From Betaproteobacteria bacterium (lineage in GTDB: Bacteria; Pseudomonadota; Gammaproteobacteria; Burkholderiales; SG8-41): a stretch of DNA of 32,508 nucleotides. Made by a program: the position numbers and the translations under genes. The stretch lies in the NCBI GenBank assembly GCA_947476215.1, contig CANJQI010000045.1, forward strand, positions 1 through 32,508. Reading direction: 5' to 3'. Below, one piece after another: positions 1-6,340 of the stretch (its first letter is position 1; the number at the start of each line of letters is the position of its first letter). Below the pieces are notes generated by a model. The model was not told the DNA's origin and made no database searches. It saw nothing but the letters and a program-made list of their open reading frames with translations.

Positions 1-276
1 GGTGCCCAGATAGACGTGCGCCGAGGTCCACCCTTGCACGCTGCCGAGACTGGACTGATAGCTGCGTTTGCGCAAGCCGAGAAGCATGAGCCAGAGAATA
101 AGCACCGCGCCGATGGTTCCCAGCGTGTAACCCAGCCAGGTTCCACCATATGGCTTTAGATATGCCGCAGGCGGCTCGTGCCAACAATAAACGCCGATCG
201 CCGCCACGCACAACAGAAGCGCTACCTTGAAATAGCGTCCATGTTTGAACTCAAGAATCGATTGATGTTGTCGCAT
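1..276 (-). CDS. Partial multi-pass membrane protein (N-terminal 92 residues, runs off left edge)
   Basis: An open frame on the minus strand runs from an ATG at 276 to the window edge without a stop, so only the first 92 residues are present. It begins MRQHQSILEF, has a hydrophobic segment at about residues 18-31 (VALLLCVAAIGVYC), a second at about 46-68 (GYTLGTIGAVLILWLML), then a basic loop (LRKRSY) and the start of a third stretch, GWTSAHVYLG. The His in SAHVYLG followed by a membrane segment recalls haem-ligating ferric-reductase-like or cytochrome b-like membrane proteins, but this is a weak inference from one motif. No convincing ribosome binding site is visible before the ATG. The basic loop is consistent with a cytoplasmic face. 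Function is otherwise unknown. Confidence 0.6.
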   Translation of the reverse strand, partial: MRQHQSILEFKHGRYFKVALLLCVAAIGVYCWHEPPAAYLKPYGGTWLGYTLGTIGAVLILWLMLLGLRKRSYQSSLGSVQGWTSAHVYLGT

Positions 277-506
277 CGCAAATAGTCTAAAACGCTGAAC
301 TGTTTAGGGCACTTCTATAAATGCTGTTTAAAACCGGCGATTCGCCTCTGAATCACCAGATATTCCACTTTCACCAAATTTTACATCTTTTCCGGTTTAG
401 ATCCAATTTTTTGGGGGCTTGGAGTCGTTTTCGAGTGTAATTCAGACCCTTTTTTGGGGCTCTTTGCCACCATGTGTTATGGCGGTGTCCCGTTGGCAGT
501 TGAAGG
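277..506. other. Intergenic, AT-rich, no gene seen
   Basis: This stretch lies between the truncated membrane-protein gene and the end of the IS256-like remnant. It is richer in A/T and homopolymer runs than the surroundings. It may contain the outer end of the decayed insertion sequence, but I could not identify a terminal inverted repeat with confidence. No ORF, tRNA or terminator is evident. Confidence 0.4.
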
Positions 507-1400
507 TTAGAGCGGGTGGCAGAAATGATTCTGCGCCTTTTTTTGATCGCGAATTATAGCAGGCGTAGGCCGAAGAGCGTGGATGAGCGCCGGAATGTTT
601 TTATGCCCCCGGAGTCTGCGAAACGCCTTTTCTGCTTCCAGGAAACCCGCCGCTGCCCAACGCATGGCCATGACGACATCGCGGTAGTTTGTAACTCGGC
701 GACTCACACGTCGGACCACAGAGTTCGGCGATTCGATCACATTGGTGGTGGCCAGGCAGCGCGCCAGCTCTCCGGTCACACCAAGTCGGTTGATTGTGAA
801 CAACTCCTCCAATCCTTCAAGCAGGCTGGCAGCGGCATCCGGATGCTGCGTCTTCAGATGTTTGGCGTGCGCTTTGAGTTTCTGGATGCCGACATCGGCG
901 TCCCCTTTGAGCGATTGGGTGATTACCCAGCGAGTTTGCGCCGCTTTGGACTTGAGCAGGCGCTCGGCAACATTGCGTATCATGTGAATCCGGCAGCGCT
1001 GCCCGCGGGCGGCATCCCCGCACATCTGATCAATGGCAGAGCGCAGGGCTTTCGATCCATCGATCACCCACGGTCGGGCGACGTTCATATCCACGCCGCG
1101 CTCGGCCAAGCTCGTGAGAAGGTCTTAGACCACCCGGGCGTTCTCGCTGGAACCAGAAACCAACCCCAGCACGTTCTTGGCTCCCGTGGCATCAACACCG
1201 ACAGCAGCGATCAGGTGATGCCGGGCAATGATGATGCCGTCCACATAGATCGCCACCAGATCAGTATTGGTGAAATCACGAGCCATCATTTTGGCCAGCG
1301 CCTGCACGCTATCTTTGATGAAATGACGCGCTACCGCGCTTCTGGAAATACCCATCTCGTCCGCACACGGCTGCGTCACCCGCGTGTGGGCGCAAGATGC
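507..1400 (-). pseudogene. IS256-family (mutator-type) transposase, 5'-truncated with in-frame stop
   Basis: Two minus-strand pieces in the same frame (from about 1400 down to 1125, then 1109 down to 507) form one transposase interrupted by TAA at 1125-1127. The catalytic DDE residues of the family are recognisable: Asp in IYVDGII, Asp in WVIDGSKAL and Glu in ATTNVIESPNS. The motif C-x2-H is also present (RCRIHMIRN). About 298 residues remain, whereas IS256 transposases are usually about 400, so the N-terminal quarter is missing where the IS1380-like fragment begins. The retained part starts near SCAHTRVTQPC and includes a helix-turn-helix-like MGISRSAVARHF. A single nonsense codon plus truncation makes it non-functional. 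The larger opposite-strand frame here is a shadow. Confidence 0.85.
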
Positions 1401-1876
1401 TGAATCTGTTTGCCGATGATCCGGTGATCGGCAAGTGGCGATTTAGCGCGCTGGTCGCTGATTTGGCGTTACCTGCCGAATCTGTCTGGCGCCTGTAGCG
1501 CGGCCGCGCGGACTGCGAGAACCGAATCAAAGAACTCAAATACGATTTGGCCGCCGACAGTTTCAATATGAAGGATTTTTGGGCGACCGAAGCGCCGCTC
1601 AATACAGTGATGTTGGCGTACAACCTGATGAGCTTGTTGCGTCAGGTGCTACTCAAAACCAGCACTGTGAAACTGTCATCAAGCACGATCCAACACACCC
1701 TGCAAACGCTAAGCAATTTATAAGCCAAACCGGCCCACATCACCACTGAAAGTCGCAAACCAATCTTAAACCTCGCTATCGCGATGCAGCAGCGCTCATG
1801 GATGCAAGGCCTGTGGGATGCCGCAAAAAAGTTCGATTTGCCCGCTCATTTTGAGTCACTTTATCCGTCTGGATAA
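1397..1876 (+). pseudogene. IS1380-family transposase, C-terminal remnant with two in-frame stops
   Basis: Reading one plus-strand frame from 1397 gives a continuous IS1380-like C-terminal region if two stops are ignored: TAG at 1496-1498 and TAA at 1721-1723, ending at TAA 1874-1876. Diagnostic segments are KWRFSALVADLALPAESVWRL, then RGRADCENRIKELKYD (the conserved Y-x-RADCENRIKELK block, whose Tyr codon appears to be the TAG), FWATEAPLN, MLAYNLMSLLRQ, and the terminal KPILNLAIAMQQRSW and LWDAAKKFDLPAHF. About 160 codons remain of a family normally around 430-460. Both lesions can be explained as point changes with the frame preserved, which suggests fairly recent decay. It abuts the IS256-like remnant in opposite orientation with essentially no spacer. 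Confidence 0.85.
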
Positions 1877-2046
1877 CGGTCTAATGGAAAATCTCGGCTA
1901 ATGGATAATCTCGATTAAAAGTGAGTGAGGCGCTTTTTATCAAGACCGGCCCTGTGAATTTCTGCTAAATTCATGTCTGCTGAAACGGGGTGTATGGATC
2001 GTGGCGCTCCGTTTCGATCACAATTCAATTTGCTCCGAGGTGCAGC

Positions 2047-2841
2047 GTGAAACGCGTGGTATTCAATCAGAAAGGCGGCGTGGGCAAGAGCACCATCACC
2101 TGCAACCTCGCTGCGGTAGCGGCCGCGAAAGGATGGCGCACGCTGGTGATCGATCTTGATCCGCAGGGCAATTCCACGCGCTACCTGCTGGGCGACGGCA
2201 CTGATGGCCTGCAAAATACCGGCAGCGCTTTTTTCGAGCAGATGCTAAGTTTCAAACTGTGGCCCAAGCCCGTGGAAGACTTCATCACGGCTACGCGCTT
2301 CAAAAATCTTTCCGTGCTGCCCGCTGATGGCGGGCTTGAAGAGCTACAGGGCAAGCTCGAGGCGCGCTACAAGATATACAAACTGAGAGAGACACTCGAC
2401 GCGCTTGAAGGTTACGATGAGATATGGATCGATACGCCGCCCGCGCTGCATTTTTACACACGCTCCGCGCTGATCGCCGCTGACACCTGCCTGATCCCGT
2501 TTGATTGCGACGATTTCGCGCGCCGCGCGCTTTATGCGCTGCTCGAAAACGTCGCAGAAATACGTGCAGACCACAACGCTGCGTTGCGTGTCGAAGGCAT
2601 CATCGTCAATCAGTTCCAGCCGCGCGCCAACCTGCCGCAACGGATCGTACAGGAACTACGCAACGAAGGTCTGCCGGTGTTGAACACACTGCTGTCGGCC
2701 TCGGTCAGAATCAAGGAATCGCACCAGCAGGCTACACCGATGATCCATCTTGATCGTCGGCACAAGCTGTCGCAGGAGTACACCGCGCTGCACCAGGAAC
2801 TGGTTGCGGCGATGAAAGACGCTCGGCAGAAAGGTAGCTGA
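2047..2841 (+). CDS. ParA/MinD-superfamily ATPase (orphan ParA)
   Basis: A 264-residue P-loop ATPase of the ParA family, which uses ATP-dependent DNA binding and dimerisation to position DNA or protein cargo. The deviant Walker A KGGVGKST is at residues 9-16 with the signature Lys at 9 and P-loop Lys at 14. The switch-like DLDPQGNST is at about 36-44 and the Walker B-like IDTPPA at about 128-133. GTG at 2047 is chosen because it puts the P-loop at the usual distance from the N-terminus and has CCGAGG six bases upstream; the frame is open further upstream to 1990 but that extension looks non-coding. No parB and no obvious parS cluster is adjacent, so a role in chromosome or plasmid segregation is not shown. 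It sits directly downstream of IS debris, consistent with an accessory origin. Confidence 0.85.
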   Translation: MKRVVFNQKGGVGKSTITCNLAAVAAAKGWRTLVIDLDPQGNSTRYLLGDGTDGLQNTGSAFFEQMLSFKLWPKPVEDFITATRFKNLSVLPADGGLEELQGKLEARYKIYKLRETLDALEGYDEIWIDTPPALHFYTRSALIAADTCLIPFDCDDFARRALYALLENVAEIRADHNAALRVEGIIVNQFQPRANLPQRIVQELRNEGLPVLNTLLSASVRIKESHQQATPMIHLDRRHKLSQEYTALHQELVAAMKDARQKGS

Positions 2842-2908
2842 CTGTCGGGTTACCGCTCGGCAACGTTAACCCACCTTTAACGAGATTCGATCGATTTGCT
2901 TGGCCGGA

Positions 2909-3065
2909 CGTGTCTATTCAGACTCTATGAGAAGGCCTGAAAATTCATGTCGCCAAATGAATTTGGCATTCATGTTCATAGGGAAACATATTTTCGTTCG
3001 AAATTTTGAGTAAAACCCCGTTCCCTCTGTGAAATCGACATTTTCATAGAGTCTGAATAGACACG
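2909..3065. mobile_element. MITE-like element, 157 bp with 25-bp terminal inverted repeats
   Basis: The left arm at 2909-2933 (starting CGTGTCTATTCAGACTC) is matched in inverted orientation at 3041-3065; 22 bp nearest the outer ends (2909-2930 and 3044-3065) are perfect and one mismatch lies further in. The interior is AT-rich and non-coding, and contains a second smaller palindrome near 2954-2969 (GCCAAAT-GA-ATTTGGC). Size, symmetric ends and lack of coding content suggest a miniature inverted-repeat transposable element. No clear target-site duplication is visible at the flanks. As RNA it would also form a long hairpin and could act as a transcription end for both parA (+) and the small gene on the minus strand. 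The parent transposon is not recognisable. Confidence 0.6.
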
Positions 3066-3259
3066 ATTTCCCTACCGACTGACCTCAATTTATACTTACC
3101 TTTCATCACCGCATAAATAACCAAAGCCACTACCAATGCGCAGACCCCCATTTCGCCGTACGTAATTTGTCCGTCAAACGGGACTACCGACAAGTAGTCC
3201 TCTATCGGCATAGGGGTAGGATTTTCTGCTACGTATCTCTCGCGTGCCTTGTTATCCAT
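3044..3259 (-). CDS. Small single-pass membrane protein, hypothetical
   Basis: A 71-residue protein starting at ATG 3259 with a strong ribosome binding site (GGAGGAG a few bases upstream). The N-terminal half is polar and acidic (MDNKARERYVAENP, PIEDYLSVVPFDG). Residues about 38-53 form one hydrophobic helix (GVCALVVALVIYAVMK), followed by a basic tail (GKYKLRSVGRE), which suggests the C-terminus is cytoplasmic. The last residues SIQTL and the TGA stop are encoded inside the right arm of the inverted-repeat element at 3041-3065, so the natural C-terminus may have been replaced by the insertion. It starts 30 bp after the end of the decayed UGSC-family frame on the same strand. I do not recognise the family. 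Confidence 0.6.
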   Translation of the reverse strand: MDNKARERYVAENPTPMPIEDYLSVVPFDGQITYGEMGVCALVVALVIYAVMKGKYKLRSVGREIVSIQTL

Positions 3260-3289
3260 TTCTCCTCCACTCGAATTGTTCTTCGAGTT

Positions 3290-3742
3290 TCATTGCACTC
3301 GCACAGAAGCATCAAAATAGAAAATAATGAATGCGTTAAACGTGTCGGTGGTAATCATCACGGCCGGTATGCCGCGGCTTTCGAGCGCTGCGCTAACGTG
3401 GCCACACCACGTCGTGCAAGACCCTCAATCGCCGGTGGCAATAACCGCGACGTCTATGCGACACGTGATTTCGTCCAGAATTTGACGCATGGCCTCTATC
3501 ACCTTGCCCTTCGAAATGGGCACATCGCGCATCGGCTTTATCATGACCACGGCATCAAGCTCGAAGCGTTTGCCCGACGCCGCGCCCACGCCCTGCAAAA
3601 TTTCGACGGCGGAGGGGCGCCAGTTAGTCAGCAGGCCCGGTCTCTTGCCGGCCAGACTGGCAGGCCGCGCCGCGAGACCTGTTCCGCCGATGCGCTCGTC
3701 GAGTTAGGTCGGCAACGGGGACAGCATGGTGAGATCGGGCAT
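3290..3742 (-). pseudogene. UGSC-family (seleno)protein gene, decayed; in-frame UGA at the Sec position
   Basis: Start ATG at 3742 has GAGGAGG eight bases upstream. The frame reads 12 codons, TAA at 3704-3706, then 92 codons from LDERIGGTG through LAGKRPGLLTNWRPSAVEIL, KPMRDVPISKGKVIEAMRQ and RIDVAVIATGD, then TGA at 3425-3427, then GSCTTWCGHVSAALESRGIP and VMITTDTF before a stop at 3290-3292. The order ATGD-(UGA)-GSC-T-x-W followed by a helix, RGIP and a short hydrophobic strand matches the family named for its U/C-G-S-C motif, in which U is selenocysteine. So the TGA is probably the original Sec codon and not decay. The TAA at codon 13 and loss of homology after TDTF (the tail NAFIIFYFDASVRVQ looks random) make the gene non-functional. 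Family assignment is from memory of the motif; biochemical function is unknown to me. Confidence 0.65.
3396..3427 (-). promoter_or_regulatory. Candidate bacterial SECIS hairpin after UGA
   Basis: Immediately downstream of the UGA (3425-3427, minus strand) the RNA can form a 6-bp perfect stem ACGUGG / CCACGU (3407-3412 with 3396-3401), extendable by one G-U pair, closing a five-base loop UGUGG. The loop begins 18 bases after the UGA and has G as its second base. This spacing and an early apical G fit the loose consensus for bacterial SECIS elements recognised by SelB. A 6-bp stem can occur by chance in GC-rich sequence, so this supports the Sec reading without proving it. Confidence 0.4.
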
Positions 3743-3840
3743 CGGAATATCCTCCTCGAAAATCGCCATGATACGGTCGGCACGGCAGTTCGCGGCAAGC
3801 AAACAGAATACCCGGGAGTTTCGCTAAAAACTATGAGCGC

Positions 3841-3860
3841 TTCCGCCGAAGTCGGCGGAA
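3841..3860. repeat. Short perfect palindrome
   Basis: TTCCGCCGA-AG-TCGGCGGAA is a 9-bp perfect inverted repeat with a two-base centre, about 100 bp upstream of the UGSC-family start on the minus strand. It could be an operator or the stem of a hairpin between the regulator relic and the UGSC gene; no T-tract follows. Confidence 0.45.
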
Positions 3861-3867
3861 ATGTTGC

Positions 3868-4056
3868 CTATGCGCGGCAAACGCGCGTGCGGCTTAGCGG
3901 TTGATCAGAGGCGTCCAGCAGCAGGTTCGTCGGACCAGACGGGACAGCGCCCAATGCGAGATCAGCGTGGGAAACACCCTCAGAGTCAGCAATTTGAGCG
4001 ACTTTAGTTGCAACCAGTTCAAGAACGACCTGCGCATATCCCCCCCCGATTTTCAT
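3868..4056 (-). pseudogene. Possible LysR-type regulator N-terminal (HTH) remnant, frameshifted
   Basis: On the minus strand two overlapping frames each carry half of what resembles a LysR-family winged-helix N-terminus. From ATG 4056 one frame gives MRRSFLNWLQLKSLKLLT, like the conserved L-x-x-L-K-x-L-x-L-L opening. The next frame then gives IADSEGVSHADLALGAVP and NLLLDASD, reminiscent of the helix-turn-helix S-x-A-A-x-x-L-x-x-x-Q-P-A-x-x-x-x-L-x-x-L-E. The effector domain is absent. An eight-C run at 4040-4047 lies near the start and is a likely slippage site. The call is tentative: the HTH match is imperfect and I cannot align it. If right, this was the upstream regulator of the decayed UGSC locus. 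Confidence 0.3.
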
Positions 4057-4383
4057 GCCATGTCCATCTCCATTAACGGAACGATGTATAGAAAACTTGA
4101 AGGTGTCGCTCAATTCCCGCGAAGAATCGCCGTATAGTGCTTCGTTCTTTGGCCAATCCCGCGGAAATCATGACTGTCGCTGCGCGTAGCCTCCAGCGCA
4201 CGTCGCTGACTTCAACTGGTCCGCAACATGTCAGCGTGTCAGAAATGCTCCAAGCGTAGCGTTACTCCGCTAGACCGGCAAACGGCAGCGGTGGCACGGC
4301 GGTTGTGCAACAATAACGTCTCGTCTAATAACGCCCGCAGGCAGCACAGGGAGCTACGGGAAAACGCTGAAAGGGGGACGCTC
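4057..4383. other. Leader/intergenic region before first Bug gene
   Basis: Nothing clearly coding is seen. The Bug-gene frame is open back to 4228 but that extension lacks a signal peptide and is rich in Arg and Asn, so it is treated as untranslated. A Shine-Dalgarno sequence AAAGGGGGA lies at its end, about 4369-4377. No confident promoter could be chosen. Confidence 0.4.
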
Positions 4384-5343
4384 ATGCCGAATGTTCTGAG
4401 CAGAATGATGCTGTTTGGGTTGCTGACTGCCGCCACGGGGGTGGCGTGCGGGCAGAGCTACCCGGCTAAGCCGATACGCATCGTGACCTCGAATGCCGGC
4501 AGCGGCAACGATCTGGTGGCGCGCATACTGGCGCAGGGGGTGACCGGACCGCTTGGGCAGCCGGTGATCGTGGACAACCGGGCAAGCGCGGTTGTCGCGG
4601 GCGAAGTGGTATCGCGCGCACCGGCCGATGGATATACGCTGCTGTTCTATGGCAACAGCCTGTGGCTGCTGCCGCTGATGCGCAGCAGCGTTCCCTACGA
4701 CACGCTGCGCGACTTCGCGCCGATTACCATGGCAAGCTCCGCACCTAGCGTGCTGACCGTGCATCCGTCGCTGCCAGTCGAGTCGGTGCGCGAATTGATA
4801 GCGCTGGCCAAGGCCAGACCCGGCCAACTGAACGACGGCTCACCGGCGGTCGGTACCTCGACCCACCTGGCAGCGGAATTGTTCAAGTTCATGGCCGGCG
4901 TCAACATCGTGCGTGTTCCGTACAAGGGCGGTGCAGGCGCGCTCAACGATCTGCTTGCCGGTCACATACAACTCGCATTTGTGATCACCACGGTGGCGGT
5001 GCCTCACGTGAAATCGCAACGACTGCGGGCGCTGGGCATTACCAGTCCCGCGCCTTCCCCGCAGTTTCCGGACTTGCCTACGATCGCGGCAACGGGCCTG
5101 CCCGGTTACGAATCGTTGGCGCTGGCGGGCCTGCTTGCTCCGAGCAGGACGCCCGACGCCGTGATCCGGCGCTTGAATCAGGAATTTCTGAAGGTGATGG
5201 CGCTTGCTGACGTGAAAGAGCGTTTCCAGGCGTTAGGCGTCGAAACAGCTGGCAGCACGCCCGAGCAATTTACGGCCACGATCAATTCCGAAATCACAAG
5301 ATGGGGCGAAGTTATCCGCAAAGCTGGTATTCGCGACGAATGA
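4384..5343 (+). CDS. Bug/TctC-family tripartite tricarboxylate-type solute-binding protein (1)
   Basis: A 319-residue periplasmic binding protein of the Bug family, which captures small organic acids. ATG 4384 follows AAAGGGGGA at good spacing and gives a Sec signal peptide (hydrophobic MMLFGLLTAATGVA, cleavage about ACG/QSYP). Family hallmarks follow: YPAKPIRIV, DNRA, APADGYTLLF, DFAPIT, VHPSLPVESVRELIALAKARP, HLAAELFKFMAG, VPYKGG, DLLAGHIQLAF, LPDLPTIA, LPGYE and a C-terminal TPEQF. Length is typical. Odd points are GQLNDGSPAVGTSTHL, where most family members read LNY-x-S-x-G. No TctA/TctB membrane genes adjoin. It converges on Bug 2, the two stops being separated by 22 bp. The ligand cannot be predicted. 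Confidence 0.9.
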   Translation: MPNVLSRMMLFGLLTAATGVACGQSYPAKPIRIVTSNAGSGNDLVARILAQGVTGPLGQPVIVDNRASAVVAGEVVSRAPADGYTLLFYGNSLWLLPLMRSSVPYDTLRDFAPITMASSAPSVLTVHPSLPVESVRELIALAKARPGQLNDGSPAVGTSTHLAAELFKFMAGVNIVRVPYKGGAGALNDLLAGHIQLAFVITTVAVPHVKSQRLRALGITSPAPSPQFPDLPTIAATGLPGYESLALAGLLAPSRTPDAVIRRLNQEFLKVMALADVKERFQALGVETAGSTPEQFTATINSEITRWGEVIRKAGIRDE

Positions 5344-5365
5344 TTCTGCAGACTCAGTCCAGCCG

Positions 5366-6340
5366 CTACTCAATCTTGATGCGCGCTTCCTTGACGATTT
5401 TGCCCCACTTTGCGATTTCAACTTTGATCAGCGCCGTAAAATCCTCGGGCGTACTCCCCACCGCCTGCGAACCATCCGCCGCCAGTTTCTGACCGATGTC
5501 CGGCAGATGCATGATGCGCGCTATTTCACGGTGCAATCGCGCCAGAATAGGTTGCGGCGTGCGCGCCGGCAATGCCAGCCCAAACCATCCAGCAACTTCG
5601 AATCCGGGCGCACCCGCCTCGGACACCGTCGGCAGTTCCGGCGTCGTCGGCGAACGGGTCTTGCTGCTGATCGCAATTGCGCGCAGCCGGCCGGTCCTCA
5701 CGAAAGCCTGCGACTGCAGCAGCGTGGAGAAAAGCACTTGTATGTTGCCCGCGAGCAAATCCTGCAGGGCCGGGTTGCTACCCTTGTACGGCACGTGCGT
5801 CATGCGCGTGCCTGAGATGGATTCCAACATAACGCATGCGAGATGACTGGTGCCGCCCAAGCCTGAAGATCCATAGTTGAGCATGCCGGGCTGGGCTTTT
5901 GCCAACGCGATCAGTTCCTTGACACTTTTGACCGGCAGAGACGGATGCACGACCAGCAAATAAGGTTGCGTCGAAAGCTGCGTCAGCGGCATGAAATCGC
6001 GCAGCAGGTTGTAGGTCAGATTCGGATAAATATGCGGATTGATCGAAGTGCCGGTCGAAATAAAGGTCAGCGTATAGCCGTCGGGCGCTGCCTTCATGCC
6101 CATGGTCAATCCTATGGTGCCGTTGGCACCCGCCTGATTGTCAACCAGCACCGGCTGCCCCCACGCCTCCTGCAACTTCGCCGCAACCGCACGCCCGATA
6201 ATGTCAGTGCCGCCGCCGGGCGGAAACGGAATAATGATTCTTATGGGTTTCACCGGGAAGTTATCGGCGGGCTGCGCCCATGCAGTGGAGTAAGCAATGC
6301 AACACGCTAATGCCTTGAATATGATTATCTTTTTAGACAT
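5366..6340 (-). CDS. Bug/TctC-family solute-binding protein (2)
   Basis: A 324-residue Bug protein. ATG 6340 gives MSKKIIIFKALACCIAYS, a signal peptide cleaved about AWA/QPAD. Motifs: FPVKPIRIIIPFPPGGGTDIIG (the classical Bug N-terminal signature, more canonical here than in the other four copies), DNQAGANGTIG, APDGYTL, VHPSLPVKSVKELIALAKAQP, LNYGSSGLGGTSHLA, HVPYKGSNPALQDLLAG, LPTVSEAGAPGFE, PARTP. Its start overlaps the stop of Bug 3 as TGATG, and its ribosome binding site GGAGGAGGG lies inside the last codons of Bug 3, so it is the second gene of a translationally coupled pair. The AGANGTIG motif and ordinary Bug pocket suggest a broader or different ligand from the upstream partner, which is inference only. 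Confidence 0.92.
   Translation of the reverse strand: MSKKIIIFKALACCIAYSTAWAQPADNFPVKPIRIIIPFPPGGGTDIIGRAVAAKLQEAWGQPVLVDNQAGANGTIGLTMGMKAAPDGYTLTFISTGTSINPHIYPNLTYNLLRDFMPLTQLSTQPYLLVVHPSLPVKSVKELIALAKAQPGMLNYGSSGLGGTSHLACVMLESISGTRMTHVPYKGSNPALQDLLAGNIQVLFSTLLQSQAFVRTGRLRAIAISSKTRSPTTPELPTVSEAGAPGFEVAGWFGLALPARTPQPILARLHREIARIMHLPDIGQKLAADGSQAVGSTPEDFTALIKVEIAKWGKIVKEARIKIE

Noticed and set aside
516-1403. 295-residue plus-strand frame
   Set aside because: It lies antisense to the IS256-like transposase, whose DDE motifs are clear on the minus strand.
3425-3427. TGA as a simple nonsense mutation in the UGSC-family relic
   Set aside because: It falls exactly at the U of the family's U-G-S-C motif and is followed by a suitable hairpin, so recoding is the simpler explanation; the separate TAA at 3704 is the true lesion.
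3167-3904. 245-residue plus-strand frame
   Set aside because: It is His/Arg-rich with no recognisable motif and is antisense to the UGSC-family relic and the small membrane protein, both of which have good ribosome binding sites.
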